Source: Sphaerosporella brunnea (lineage: Eukaryota > Ascomycota > Pezizomycetes > Pezizales > Pyronemataceae). From it: 64,000 nucleotides of DNA. Every line of letters begins with the position of its first letter. Position 1 is the stretch's first letter. Below, in pieces: positions 12,671 through 24,487 of this stretch. The notes beneath the pieces are model-generated. The model worked only from the letters and a program-made list of their open reading frames with translations, had not been told where the DNA came from and searched no databases. Both the position numbers and the translations under genes were made by a program. The stretch spans positions 149,855-213,854 of the forward strand of contig VXIS01000046.1 of NCBI GenBank assembly GCA_008704415.1, in the 5' to 3' direction.

Positions 12671-13552
12671 CTAATGTGTGTACCATAACCATATATACAT
12701 ATATATAGAAGATTAGATGATCGAATATAGATTTTGTTGGCTTTATTTACACGATGTACGATCTTGATAATAACACAATCCCACCTACCTAGGTATGTGC
12801 TTGGTAACAATAGGCGACGATGAACAACATTTGTTGTGGTGCAATCGATGTTGTCCTCTGAAAGCAACAATCTCGCATCTTCTCTCTGTCGAACCCGAGA
12901 GAGACTGGTGTATAGTTGACCATGGGCAAAAACTGGTGCGCAGATCGATGACAATGCGATCCAGAGTCAAGCATTGACAGCTATTGAATGTCGTTGCATA
13001 TGCTGGTCGCAGAGACATTTCGCTTATCGGACTTGGCGCCAAGCCGCAAATCACCCAACACCCGTAAATTTGGTCTGTGTGGTGTAACCAGCCACTGCCA
13101 AGACCGAAATGTAGGGATAGGAATTGTGGAGCTTTCTGGAACTAAAGTCTCGTGATCGAGCACACGATTCCCTGCTAAACACTGATTCCTTTGTTCCTTT
13201 GCAGATCATTTCCCTTTACTGCAAACCGCCCGGAATCTACTTATATAGATGGAGATGGCTGATTCGGAGTCGGTATCCACTTGGGCACTCACCTGAGCGG
13301 GCACTCTCGCCCACTTTCGCCGCGATTGAATGATGAAGCATGAAGTAGGTATGGTGATGTAGTGTGATGAAAAGCATGTACTCCCAGCTTATGCCCAGGA
13401 GTCGACGTCGACGTCGTGAGCAAGCCCCACCCTCTCTCTCTCTCTTCTCTCTGGCTTTGATCGGATCTGAGTTCAACGTTCCCATCACGTTCACTCCACG
13501 CGTTTCGTTTCGCGAGTCCCCTGTCACGTGAAGCCACGCCTGAACCCAATCC
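12671..13552. other. Intergenic, no gene seen
   Basis: Short frames only. It contains an AT dinucleotide-rich patch near 12690 and GTCGAC repeats near 13400. The right end may hold an eroded N-terminal part of the ligase pseudogene, which I could not align by eye. Confidence 0.45.
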
Positions 13553-15219
13553 GTGCACCCCCCTCCCCCACACCCCCTCGCCGCTTCTCCGCCGAGTCTT
13601 CCCGTTCCGGCTGGCCGCCAAAGTTCCCGCCGAGACAACCTGCTCGAGAAGGTTGAGGCTTCTCAACTCGACCCGAAGCCGACCCACACTCAACGTTGGA
13701 ACAAGGCCAAGACCCATATTTACAAACCCGTAGAGAAGATGATCTCTTGGAATGGAAGGATGCAACCTTGGATGGATGGAGATCTGGGTTCCGCTGTTTT
13801 CAAGGTCATGAAGGCTGCCCCACCTTCGTCGGGAGGATCCGTGACCGTGGAGGAGCTGGATGATGTCTTGAATAAACTTGCCGCCTGTTCTCGGTTCCCG
13901 GACAAAGAGTTGATCGCCAGGGTTGGCGCAAGACGCGCCCTTAGATAAGCGTTCAAAGCTCTGGGAGGGCAAGTGGGTGACGAGGATCATCCTGAAAAGC
14001 CTTCTTCCTGTGACCATGCCCGGTATGCTAGCAATGCACCATTGTTCGAACGTTACTCTGCAAGCGTACCATTTCTTGCTTCCGAAGCTACATCTGACGC
14101 AAAACAACCTCGAGAGAGCATGTGCGCATATTTGCAGCAAAGAGTTTGTAGAGGCCTGTTCCGACCCGACACGGTGCATTACAACGGCATATTGGCCTGA
14201 TCAAGCCGGAATTAGGCGTCAAAGTTGGCCAAGGAGAATTTGTGAAGGCCACCTCTTGCCGGCACGCTGTCCGCCTGCCCAAACAGCGGAAGATGCTTCT
14301 AGAACGCAAGTATGATGGAGAATATGCGCAAGTCCACATAGATCTCAGCAAAGGCGGCAAGGAGTTTTAGTGGGGAGTAATAATGCCAACTCGCCCAGAT
14401 CCAAGTAAGCTCATCATATGATACTGTTGTTTGACGTGCTTCTGGTGGACGATAAATCTTTACTGGGAACTCCCTTATCTTCACGCCTTGAATAGCTCGA
14501 TAAAATGCTAGTTAACCCCATCCGGGGAAATTGCGAATTGGCCGAATGAACGATCATCGATTTCTCCGAAGGCGCCAAGGCAGCTGGCCGGCTGATGAGG
14601 TACTTTGCCAGGGCGATAGAATGGAGATGGGAAGGATGTATATTGAAGCCTTTGGATTCACCATACTTCAACCGCCTGGAGGACCGGCGCGACAAGGCAT
14701 CCTCGGGTTACCGATGGACTGGCACATCCAACGCCTGGATCAAGCTCAAGAAAGACTACATCGAAGGGCTTGGAGATACGGCGGATTTTGCTCTCATTGG
14801 TGGAATAACGGATACAAAGCGAAAACTTGAGTCAAACCAGCTGCCGGGAATAATGAACTGCTTTCATGTAGCAGTTTTTAACAAATAAGACCGAGGGGAA
14901 ACGGCAAGGTGTCAAGCCGAAGTTGAAGCCAGGAGGTATGGCTGTGGATTGCAAAGCTGCAGCGTGGTGACAAGGGGAAACAACTGCACTACAGGAATCG
15001 AGAATGACTGCTGGTGAAGCTTTCACGCCGAAGAGACTGCGGCATCCATTTTCTAAGACTCCAGAGTCATCATATGGTACGGACAGGGGACTTCTTGGAA
15101 GGCAAGAGGTGACTCCTCCGGATGGGTCACCGCTCAGGAAGAAGCAACGTCTCGAGGAGTTGATGCTGGTGCCGGTGGTGGTGATTATTACATTATGCAG
15201 GCAGCATATTACACATTAG
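13553..15219 (+). pseudogene. Decayed ATP-dependent DNA ligase gene
   Basis: Fragments of one ATP-dependent DNA ligase lie in order but in changing frames: frame 2 (13553-13948), frame 0 (from 13923, with KWVTRIILK...FLLPKL), frame 1 (from 14197, with the adenylation motif ERKYDGEY after KPELGVKVGQ), then frame 0 again (14418 on, LFDVLLVDDKSLLGTP; 14595-14888, EGCILKPLDSPYF and WIKLKKDYIEGLGDTADF). Several stops interrupt the last part. The nucleotidyl-transferase lysine and motif V are still readable, so decay is fairly recent. A tail frame (15004-15219) with a basic KKQRLEE patch may be the C-terminus. Such ligases sit apart from LIG1 and LIG4 in ascomycetes. The gene is non-functional unless assembly errors caused the shifts. 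Confidence 0.8.
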
Positions 15220-16419
15220 AGAGGAAGGAAAGAGAAGGCAACCGCACTTCACTCTTCGATTCTGGCCTTAGAGCTGGGCAGTTACATAGCCATCAGATGG
15301 ATCATGGAGATGTCCTCCAGTAAACTTTAAGCCCCGGCCGGCCACGAGGAACGCGGACTAAAGGCTTCAGTTTGTTGATGTATGTAATGGACAGGAAACG
15401 CTGGTAGGTACAGGGTAGTAAACGCAGAAACCTGCACACCGCTGCGTGCACTGCTCCTGGCGAGAATTGTCGGAGGTGTGCTGGGGAGGGGGAACACTCT
15501 ACCGCAAGGGAGCCGGAACGGGACGAGCCGGGAGCCCGGGGGTGGCGAATATCTTTTTTTTTTTGCGGTTAAGAGCACAGCGTAAAGTGCCTTTCTTTCC
15601 AAGTCCTCATATATAGACTACAGTTGAGGCGGCAGCAGCTGGTTTGCGTTGTTGTGTTGTTGTGTTGTTTGTGGCGGTCTGAGGTGGGAAACCCAGCGGC
15701 TTGATCACGAAAAATCGCACGTTGTGGGCTCAACGCCGTCCCGACGGTTGTCGAGAGTCGACAATTTCTCTGTTTCGCGCGAGATCTCGGACAATGTCGG
15801 AGTGTGGTTGGCGCAGATTACGCCACGTAATCTGATCGAAATTAAGTTATCAGATTTGCTCGATGAATGCCAGCCTGCAGCTGTGATTGATCCACCAGCC
15901 GATGTGAAGAATTGGGTTGGAGGAAGGGGGCGTGCAGTGGATCACTCTGTCCCGGGTTTGCAGGCAGAGTACAGAGAGGTATGTGGATGCATGTAGATGT
16001 GTAGATGTGTAGAGGTGGCAATCCCGGAAAACATCTCCCTGGAGTGGCGAGAAATCGGCCCAGATGTTTGCATCTGCAAAAATATATATCGCTATCCTGC
16101 CAAAGACGCCGCTCGCACTGCACGCAAAACCTCATCCTCGACACTCCCGAGTCTGTGTTTGCCCGCTCTGTGTTTGCCCGCTCGGCTTCATCTCTCGTCC
16201 GCCAGCTCAAACGCCATGGGTGAGTGGCTCCGCCGTCCTTCCCGCTCCCAGCGCTCGGCTTTTCCGGGTCGCGGACGAGTGCGAACGAGTGAGTCAAACA
16301 AAACTAACCTGTCCGCGATCTGCGCCGCAATCCCATTCAAAGCCTCCGTTCTGCTCCCCCAGACCCGTCCACACGCCGCACTCGACAATCTCCCCGCGAC
16401 AGCCACTCCCCTTCGCAGA
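15220..16419. other. Intergenic and presumed promoter/5' leader
   Basis: No recognisable gene. The open frame of the oxidoreductase extends back to 15997. The segment 16000-16419 looks like 5' leader; a GTGAGT after an ATGG at 16216 might be a 5'-UTR intron donor. Confidence 0.4.
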
Positions 16420-18325
16420 ATGAGCCAGACCTCGACCAGATTTGCCGGCGTCGAGTCTCTCCCGGCGCCTATGTCTCCAGCCGTGGCACCGCAGCAGCAG
16501 CAGCAGCAGCAGCAGCCTGCGCTGCCAACTGCCGGCGTCGTCGCAACCGCAACCGCCGGCCCCAAACAGGCCATGGAGAAAGAAGTGGATCTGCTGATCC
16601 AGAAAATAAAGTCCCCGATCTTGGGAATTGACTTCACGCGCGCGGGCAAGACGCGACGAGCGCCAACCCAATTGGAAAAGGTCGGCTTCAATGGCGTCGA
16701 CGACCTGCTGCACCCGCTCGACGACTCCTCCGCGACAAACCTGCTACAGGGCCAATGCTGCGGCGGCGGCTGCTGTCGCCTGCCCTCCGGTGCACCGTCC
16801 CCTGCGCGCTCCCCGCCGATCCCCAACTTCAATGTTCCCGACAACCCTGCGTTCAAGAGTCTCAACCTGAAGTTGTCACCGCTTTCTTCGAGGAGCAGAC
16901 TCTCCAGCATCACCCCGTTACCCGAGAAGACCATCTCGCTGGAATCCCCCGTCGACCCCCCGGAGGCTACGAAGCACGTTTCCACCGCGTTGACTCACCC
17001 GCCAAAGTTCGTGCAGCCACACCCGCCCTACGATGTCTTCCCGGCGCGCATACACGATACCCGCGAGCTCACCAAGCCCGGCGCCCCCAAGCGTACCTAT
17101 CACTTCGACCTGGATGTTACCGATTACCCGGAGGAAGTGGACGGCGTCGATTTCCGCGTCGGCGGTGCGATCGGAGTGACGGCTCCCAACGACTTCCAGA
17201 CCGTAGACTCTATCTTCGATCTCCTTTCGATCCCAGAGGAGGAGCGAGATGCGCCCGTCTTGCTGAAGACCCAGGGCGGCAGATGGCCCACCATTTGGGG
17301 TCAGGAGGAAGCTCGCACCCTAACCACTACCCGCCGGGAGCTGCTCACCTGGACCGTCGACATCCAGTCCTACCCACCCACCAAGAACCTCCTGCGCCTA
17401 CTCGCAGAGTATGCATCAGATGAAGACCAGAAGACCATCCTCCTCTACCTGTGCTCCAAGCAAGGCCAAGCCGCTTTCTGCGAGTAAGTGCTTCTCTTAT
17501 CGGATCACCGTTATCAGATCGATTGATTAACTTTATCGCAGGCTTCGTACAGGACCCTACATCACCCTCGAGCAGCTGCTCACCGCCTTCCCCTCGTCGA
17601 AGCCCCCTCTCGACCACCTTCTCTGTAACCTCAAAACCCTGATGCCGCGCTTCTACTCGCTGAGCAATGACCCACACTTCTCGCGGCACCAGCACCGCCG
17701 CATCGTTGAGATCGCCGTCACAGTGCACGAGACCGAGCACCGCTGGAAAGGAGGGCAGCGCACCGGCGTGGGCTCCGGATTCTTCGAGCGCAAGGCCCAG
17801 GAAATCATCAACGGCGGGGCACAGGACGTGTACGTCCCTATGTTCCGCGGCCTCATGGCGAACCCGCTGGCCAAGGAGTTCATCGCCGACGGCCCCATGC
17901 TGCTCGTCGGCGCCGGCGTCGGCATCGCCCCGTTCCGCGGCTTCGTCCAGCGCAGGCTGCAGAACGCAAACTGCGTAAACAAGGTCTGGGTCTTGCAGGG
18001 CGTGCGCGACTCCCTCGTCGACGAACTGTACTCTGGCGAGTGGGGCGTACACGATGAGCAGATCAAGAAAGTTGTTGAGTCCCGTGTTGGCACTGGACGC
18101 TACGTCCAGGATGAAGTCAGGGCCCAGGCGGACCTTGTTTGGTTCGTTATCAACAGCATGGATGGACGTGTCTTTGTTTGCGGAAGCTCGAAGGGCATGG
18201 GAGAGGGCGTGGAGGAGGCTCTCATCGATGTCGCGGTCCGGAAGGGTCGTCTCAGTAGAGATGAGGCGAAGGAGTTCTGGAAGAAGAAGAAGGAGGGCGG
18301 CCAGTATATTGCTGAGACCTGGTAG
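16420..18325 (+). CDS. CPR-like FAD/NADPH oxidoreductase lacking flavodoxin domain
   Basis: Two exons (16420-17483, 17542-18325) around a 58-nt GTAAGT...CAG intron; 615 aa. Residues from about 210 on match the ferredoxin-reductase-type module of cytochrome P450 reductase/sulfite reductase flavoproteins. Visible are the FAD-binding RFYSLSNDP, an NADPH pocket GAGVGIAPFRGF, FVCGSSKGMGEGV, and a terminal aromatic residue in YIAETW as in CPR. There is no FMN/flavodoxin domain. Instead about 200 residues of low complexity precede it: a polyglutamine run (residues about 25-32), a conserved-looking KSPILGIDFTRAGKTRRAP block, and a double-cysteine CCGGGCC (starting at residue 113) that could bind a metal or Fe-S cluster. 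It probably passes electrons from NADPH to an unidentified acceptor. Start choice: first ATG before the structured region; an upstream in-frame ATG at 16216 is possible. Confidence 0.85.
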
Positions 18326-19320
18326 TCTTTTCTGACTTGCTGGCGTAGTGGGAGCGATACCCCCTGCCTGATTTCTCTTTTTTTTTTCTTTTTTTTTCTT
18401 TTTTTTTTCTTCTTTTTTTTTTTCTTTCGGACTTTAGATATATACGCTTTTTCTTAACTGTCACGTCAAAACAAAACCTCGGGCCAGCTGCCGCCCTGGG
18501 GATGTCCACATTTCCCGCTCTTCCTTTATTATGTCGCGGGGTAGATCCGGTAACTCTAAAGAAGAACTCGATTGCATCAGCTATTAATCAATCATAACCG
18601 CCAGCTCGATCACATTTTTTTATTTTTTATTTTTGTTTTGGCATGTCCCTCTATGTATTCTACTAATCCGGTACTAACAGCGGAGCGGGAAGGAGGACCT
18701 TCAGTTTGATTGGCACTAGATAACTCTTATGATAGATAGATAAGTCACGTTTTTTTTTTTTTTTTTTTTTTTTTTTGTTATTTTTTTTCTGCATCATAGC
18801 ACTACAGTACTTGTGTAAAGCGGAATTCCATCTTGTCGGGGATTTAAGTTAGACTTTGTAATATAAACGGGGGTTAACCAAACGATTTACAAACACCACC
18901 GTCTTTCAAACACGTAAAACGCCGCGGGTGTTTCGCAAAGGGAGAAACGCTTGTTCAGTTGCCAATATTTATTTATTGTATTTTTCTGGTGTCAGGGAAC
19001 ACCGGGGTATCCCCGCCAAGGTGCCTCGGAACAGCGTCGGAAATTTTTTTGAACAGCGTTCAACTGTATAAATCCATCTACAGAGGGCCGGGGGGGCCTC
19101 TCTAGATCTTAAATCTAGGGGGCTCGAGTTTAGTTCAAATGCTAGTTTTATCATGTCCTAAACCCCGTTTATTACATTCCAAATCGTTACGGGATGGAAT
19201 CTAGCGTACGTTATACTTTTTTTCGTACAGTACAGCATGTTGATTCATTGTTGCTTAAAAAAATAATTTTTGTTTGTTTCCTAATCCAACCAAAATCCAC
19301 CCATGCCATATCGAGAGACC
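18326..19320. other. Intergenic, T-rich 3' flank
   Basis: Convergent gap between the oxidoreductase and the ankyrin gene. It holds interrupted T tracts at 18378-18426 and a run of about 26 T near 18751-18776, plus a few A/T-rich stretches. No coding region or RNA gene was recognised. Confidence 0.55.
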
Positions 19321-20496
19321 TTATGCCTCTACCGATACCTCCACCTCCGCCTTTCCATCAGCCGCGGAATTGGGTTCATAATCTCGGGGAAGCTTTCCCG
19401 CCCGATCCATCGCCTCGACATCCGCGCCATTCTCAATCAACAACTCGGCACACTTCGTCCACCCTCTCTCGATCGCATAATGCAACGCCGTCTTACCGGC
19501 AGGGCCCCCAAAGTCATAAGACTCATCCATGGTTCTCTTCCCCGGATCGGTGTCTCTCGCATCCACCTTCAAGCCATGCTCCAGAAGAACTCTCAACAGC
19601 TCGACCGCCTGCTCCTCTCCAAACACGAGTTGTTTGTTGTGTCCGAGACTCCGGTTGATCGCGGACACTGTGGACCCGATGTCCCCTTTCCAGGAACCTC
19701 CCCGCATCAGGTGCACGCCAACACCATTTCCCTCAGCGTCACGGGCATCCACCTCGGCTCCCGCCTCAAGGAGTGCCTTCACGATGTCGACTTGTCTGGC
19801 TAAAAACAATGGGGTGCGTAAGCTGCAGTCCCTTTTCCCGCAGTCATAGTACTTGGCCGCGACATCCACTTGACTGCCTAGCTCCAAAAGCAATTTCACC
19901 ATCTCCACTCTTCCACACAAAGCAGCCAGATGCAGCGGTGCCAGCCCGCCGGGTAAGTTCCGCTCCTCAATGTTCGCGCCATGGTGAACCAACAACCGCA
20001 CCATGTCCGCATTTCCTTCCCACACCGCCAATGACAACGGGTTAAACGTGCTGGCATGGTCCGAGTCCCAGCTGCAAAGGCATAGGATGACCTTGAAGGC
20101 AAAATCCGGGTTTGCTCCCAGCTCGAGTAGCCGTGTAGCAAGCGGTACGTTGTTCCTGAGAGCTGCCGACTGCAACAACGTAAAGCTTGTGTTGGTGCCT
20201 TTAGCTTCACTAATGATATGGTAGTCTCTCAGTGCCACGGAGAGGAAGGGCATGCAGAGGGAGTGCAGGAGCTTGTTGGCGCACGACAAGCGGAGCAGGG
20301 ACGGATACTGAGGAAGCGTGGGTGCAACCCGGGTGATGAAGCGGAAGCCGATGATTTGGGAGTTCGCTGACGGCGAGACGCTGTGAAGCGGGTAGTCCGT
20401 GTTGGCCTCTTGTCCAGGAGTGTCCGGAGCGGCGACGTGCTTGATGATTTCGAGGAGGAGCTCGTGGGGGAGGCTTGTGAGTGCGGACGTCGACAT
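19321..20496 (-). CDS. F-box and ankyrin-repeat protein
   Basis: A single exon of 391 aa when started at MSTSALTSLP. Residues about 8-20 (LTSLPHELLLEII) look like the start of an F-box, which would recruit an SCF ubiquitin ligase. Ankyrin repeats follow, including the consensus pieces GLAPLHLAALCGRVEMVKLL, VDIVKALLEAGAEVDARD and KTALHYAIERGWTKCAELLI. Such proteins are abundant in filamentous fungi and their substrates are generally unknown. The open frame extends to an ATG at 20631, but the extra 45 residues are Gln/Pro-rich and look like leader sequence. Confidence 0.85.
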   Translation of the reverse strand: MSTSALTSLPHELLLEIIKHVAAPDTPGQEANTDYPLHSVSPSANSQIIGFRFITRVAPTLPQYPSLLRLSCANKLLHSLCMPFLSVALRDYHIISEAKGTNTSFTLLQSAALRNNVPLATRLLELGANPDFAFKVILCLCSWDSDHASTFNPLSLAVWEGNADMVRLLVHHGANIEERNLPGGLAPLHLAALCGRVEMVKLLLELGSQVDVAAKYYDCGKRDCSLRTPLFLARQVDIVKALLEAGAEVDARDAEGNGVGVHLMRGGSWKGDIGSTVSAINRSLGHNKQLVFGEEQAVELLRVLLEHGLKVDARDTDPGKRTMDESYDFGGPAGKTALHYAIERGWTKCAELLIENGADVEAMDRAGKLPRDYEPNSAADGKAEVEVSVEA

Positions 20497-21382
20497 TTTT
20501 GGTGCTTGTGGGAGCTGTGGGGGCTGTATTTGGAGCTGTGGTGTTGTTGTTTTTATCCAATTGAGGACAGCAGGAAGCTTTAAATGCAACCCCGCTTCCA
20601 AGCCTTGTTGAAGCAAACACATGCCGTTCAACTCGTGTCAGCCTTGCAGGTGTGGCTTCACTAGGAGTGCCGCCAGATGACAGCCATGTAACGTCTGTCA
20701 TACGATAAATGCTGCGCCACGACTTGCCCTCATAATGCAGCCGTGGCTTGAGGTGGCTGCTCTCCCATCCAGAAACAGTAGGTACATCCCTATTGTAGAG
20801 AAGTCATGACTGTCACGACTTTTACTTGACTGTCACAAGCCTAGGACGTGACATGACATGGCTTTCTCAGACGGTGAGCTTTACCTATGGGCTCGAGAAT
20901 GCGCAAAGGCAGCCAAAGACCCAAAGCTGCCATGAGTACTGGGTAGTACCTAGGCAGGTATGGTGCCGGAATCCCCGAAAACACCACATTTAACGCGGCT
21001 CTCAACTCAGCCACAACAAAAAAAGTAGTGACAAAACGCTTCGCAAATTTGTAGATACATAAGAATAGATGGATTTTACTCAGCGAAAATAATTCAAATG
21101 CTAATGGGGGAGGAGCAGTAGCGAGTCTCCTGGGAGGTAATTTTGCAGTGGGTTAGGGTACTAAACTACTTCCGGCTGAGGCTGAGTGAGAGTCTGTGCT
21201 TTCGAGTGATAGCCAGCCCGTCAGTGCGCGCGTTCAGCTGCGTCCATCCACGTTCACTTGTGCTCCTCCGCGAGCACTCAACGCTGTGCGTGAGCACAAT
21301 AGGTGAAAATAAAACGGCCCGCCTTTCGCTGTCTCTCACTCTTCAGATTATCGCCGTGAATTGTGCGTCACACGATCCCACT
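20497..21382. other. Intergenic, no gene seen
   Basis: Likely promoter of the ankyrin gene plus the left flank of a transposon relic. The word GACTGTCAC occurs twice within 25 bases near 20810. No terminal inverted repeat was identified for the neighbouring relic. Confidence 0.45.
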
Positions 21383-22793
21383 ATGCCCCGGCCCAACAAG
21401 AGAGCAAAACAGCTTCGAGAGCTGAGATTAAACAGCGCTGCAGCGGCGCAAGCTTGAACTGCTTCGGTATTCTGTTCCCCCGCTACAAAATATATGCAGA
21501 TGGTTAACCAGTAGTAAAGATTTACTGTTGAAGAGGAATCAGATTCCGAGAATTCAGAAAGCCAAGACGATTGAGGAGGATAATTTCGATATTCCAGAAA
21601 ACGAAGCAAATGAGGAGGACGTCTTAGATTCAGCTTTGGACTCCGGCTCCCCTGCTACTGGCAACCCATGTCTTCTACAATGCGAACCGTCAATTTTGCG
21701 CTGAAGTGAAGGTGGACGCCGAGAAATTGCTATCAAATCCGGGGATTAATCAGGGTGGCACGTCGCCGAGCACACAAAAGCGCAAGAGAACGCACTCTCA
21801 GGCTTTGCAAAAAGCAGCGGCACAGTCTTACTCCCCTGCAAAAATATTTTAGCGGCATCGCCTGCTGGGAATCCCAACTGAATGATATAACACCGAAGCC
21901 TCCATACCACGGCGAACGTGAGCTGGACTGGAGGATTTACCGGATGGACAGCCACCAGAGCTTGCGCTACACGAGTGCATTTCAGATGTACTTGACCCGG
22001 GGGAGGAAAGAGAAAGAGACAAGCAAACGCGCCAGGAGAAAGTAGAGCTTGCTTCAAAAGATCTTCAGCGGCTGCTCGACTTAAAAACGCTTCAACAACA
22101 AAAATATGGTAGAGAGCTGGGAATCCGCAGTTCCTTTCGAAAACGCCACCAAATGGTTTAGAGCTTTTTGTGGTTGGAGCGGAAGAAGTAAACAGTCGGA
22201 GGAAAAAGAAGAGAAAGAGCTCTTCACATTGCACGTTCATTCAACCGAGGCATGAGTACGGCACAAAAAATTGTGCAGTGGACAAATTCGTGGATTGAAC
22301 ACAGAGTTATCTCGGAAAGCTACGCGGGTAAACATGTACACACGTTTTCATGGCTAAAGGACGAAGGAGTTGCTATTGCTGCAAGAGAGTTTGCACCGAA
22401 AGAAGGTTAAAGTAAGTCTTCTGATTACACACAATTGATTTTCGGAAGAACTAACGTATATTGCAGTGTACCTTGAGAAGCAGCGGGATTTTGCCATAGA
22501 GGAAACCGTTCCTTTGCAAAAAGACATTGCTCGAACGCTGAGCTCCGTTCTCATTCAAGATCCGAAAACCCTTAAAAATGTCGCAATTGACACGGTATCA
22601 AGTCTCGAACTGCAAGAAACTGCGTGACATCAAAAAAGGTGTTTTCATCGACGGACATGAAAGGCCTGACGTTATCGAATCCCGCTGGGAATTTCTTGGG
22701 CAGATGAAGGAACCTTATTTGGTGGAATTTAACGCAGATGGCAGCATAAAAGAAAAGGAATACCCGCCCCGATTGCAAGGTTTTTGGGGATAG
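21383..22793 (+). pseudogene. DDE transposase relic
   Basis: Broken frames on the plus strand resemble a common fungal DDE transposase family. There is an N-terminal MPRPNKRAKQLREL, then stop-interrupted filler, then near 22260 a helix-turn-helix-like stretch (IVQWTNSWIEHRVI, WLKDEGVAIAAREF), and finally 22578-22793 with KGVFIDGHERPDVIESR and YLVEFNADGSIKEKEYPP. The catalytic core that should follow the GHERPDV motif is absent. Frame changes and stops are numerous. The superfamily (Tc1/IS630-like) is an inference from the motif order. Confidence 0.6.
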
Positions 22794-22959
22794 ACGCCGC
22801 CCTGTCATAATAACAGGTTTAGTTGATCTGGACCCCCAGGGCAGGTTTTAGGATTCCGGCACCATATTATTGGCCAGGATAGTCATCTTCACATCTTCTC
22901 GGGAACTACTTTGTAACATCCTAGTATCTGTTCAATCCATCCCGCCCGCAAGTGGGGCC

Positions 22960-23835
22960 TTACCCCAAGACCTTCCTCTCCGGGCCTGCGCCCTTACCCT
23001 TCTTCTTGTTCTTATTCTTATCGATCCCCTTCGTTTTGTTGCCGCCAACGATAACCGGCTTGATCTCCGTATTACTTCTCTTCAACAGCACAGGATGACT
23101 GCCAATGTATTTCCCTTGCATCTCCCTCGCCGCACGAAAGTACTCGTCTCCATTAGCGAACGCGACAAATCCGTATCCCTTCGACTTCGTGGTCCTCTTA
23201 TCGCGAACAACGCGTGCCTTCTTGACACTCGGGTACTTCGAAAACGCCTTCAACAAGCTATCGTCGGTGACCTCTCCGGCAAGATTTCCCACAAACAACC
23301 GAAAATGCGACGGATCCCACTCTAGAAGCGTGGGATCCGTCCACGTCTGCCCTCCACCATGTCTTACAACGGTCGGTACCTTGGCCGCCGCCGCCTGCGC
23401 CCCGCCCGATGCGGCAGCTTCAACGGTAGGCCTCGGCATAGACCGCGCCTTCAGGTTCTCCGCATTCGATGGATCGTAGATACTCTGCTGCTGTGCGATC
23501 TGTGCTTGTAACTCCGGGTCCAAGTCGGCGTAGCGTGGATCGGCGTTTTTGCGACTGGTACCAGGCAAGGGGAAAGGATTGACGATGTGCGGTGCAGCAG
23601 AGACGGTGGGGGCTGGAGCACTGTATGTAGATGCGGCGGGTATGCCGTAGCCACCATAAGCTGGAGCGGCATAGCTGGCGCTGTAGTCTGGCTGTTGCGG
23701 TGGGGCATGGTAGGTGTGTTGTGGAGGTGCACTGTGGGCCGACGCGACTTGTCGCGGCGCGAAGCGGGTGAAGTTGCTCATCGGGGGCGGAGGCCGGGGA
23801 GGAAGAGAGGTTCCGGGGGGTGGTGGGTATGACAT
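22960..23835 (-). CDS. RBM42-like RRM RNA-binding protein
   Basis: A single exon of 291 aa. The N-terminal half is Pro/Ala/Tyr-rich and disordered. One RNA recognition motif lies near residues 175-255: RNP2 FRLFVGNL, RNP1 KGYGFVAF, and the RBM42-type signature SKYPSVKKARVVRDKRTTKS and REMQGKYIGSHPVLLKRS. A Lys-rich tail may serve as a nuclear localisation signal. RBM42 proteins associate with spliceosomal and stress-granule RNPs. The minus-strand start MSYPPPPG is the only ATG before the disordered domain. Confidence 0.9.
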   Translation of the reverse strand: MSYPPPPGTSLPPRPPPPMSNFTRFAPRQVASAHSAPPQHTYHAPPQQPDYSASYAAPAYGGYGIPAASTYSAPAPTVSAAPHIVNPFPLPGTSRKNADPRYADLDPELQAQIAQQQSIYDPSNAENLKARSMPRPTVEAAASGGAQAAAAKVPTVVRHGGGQTWTDPTLLEWDPSHFRLFVGNLAGEVTDDSLLKAFSKYPSVKKARVVRDKRTTKSKGYGFVAFANGDEYFRAAREMQGKYIGSHPVLLKRSNTEIKPVIVGGNKTKGIDKNKNKKKGKGAGPERKVLG

Positions 23836-24487
23836 CGTTGTATTTTATCCAGGGAAGCGGGTGGTGCACTTGGTTTGTTGAGAGATGGCAGAGGTTCAAG
23901 TCCATTGTATCTACTCTAGGTAAGTCGTGCTTGCCAGTCCCCAGGTGAAAACTACTATCTCACCTACAAATCCATTCATAAACTCACCACTGTATGCCAT
24001 AGATCCTGAGCTTTCGTTTGAATCCACTTTTGTTTATGTTTAATAAAAACTCAACGTCCAACGTCATCTTTTTGTTGGTGGGGCGGCCAGGGTTAGGTGT
24101 CATTGTAGTATTACTCGCTTAGTGCCTCAGGCTCCTCGCTTATCGGCGTGACATCGACCATCCTGATGCTGGAATCAGATTCAAGCCTGTGGCTGTGAAG
24201 CGATTCAATGAGAAGAGGCAGGGATTTCTGGGTGGCACTCCGCTGGCCTTGAAGGTTTTATACACCGCGGCTTTTGAAATATCCCGCGGAATAGCCGCTC
24301 TTGTATCTACAGTAGAAATCGAGGTCTTCGGTAGCAGGATAACGATTCAGGTAACGGGTTAGGACAAGCACGACTTTGTGAAATGCATAGTCGAAAGCCT
24401 CGGCCGACGGTGAAGTTCTATGGGATCCATTTTTTGTCACCGCCGACGGACTCCAGAAACTCGAAGAGCGAAGCTCCATTCCCAATA
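23836..24487. other. Intergenic between RBM42-like and Faf1-like genes
   Basis: Contains the presumed promoter of the RBM42-like gene and the 3' flank of the Faf1-like gene, both on the minus strand. Nothing else was recognised. Confidence 0.5.

Noticed and set aside
13289..14179. 296-codon minus-strand frame
   Set aside because: It is the shadow of the DNA ligase pseudogene on the plus strand, which has clear family motifs.
16188..16985. 265-codon minus-strand frame with poly-Cys run
   Set aside because: Antisense of the oxidoreductase N-terminus; the Cys run is the complement of the CAG repeat encoding polyglutamine.
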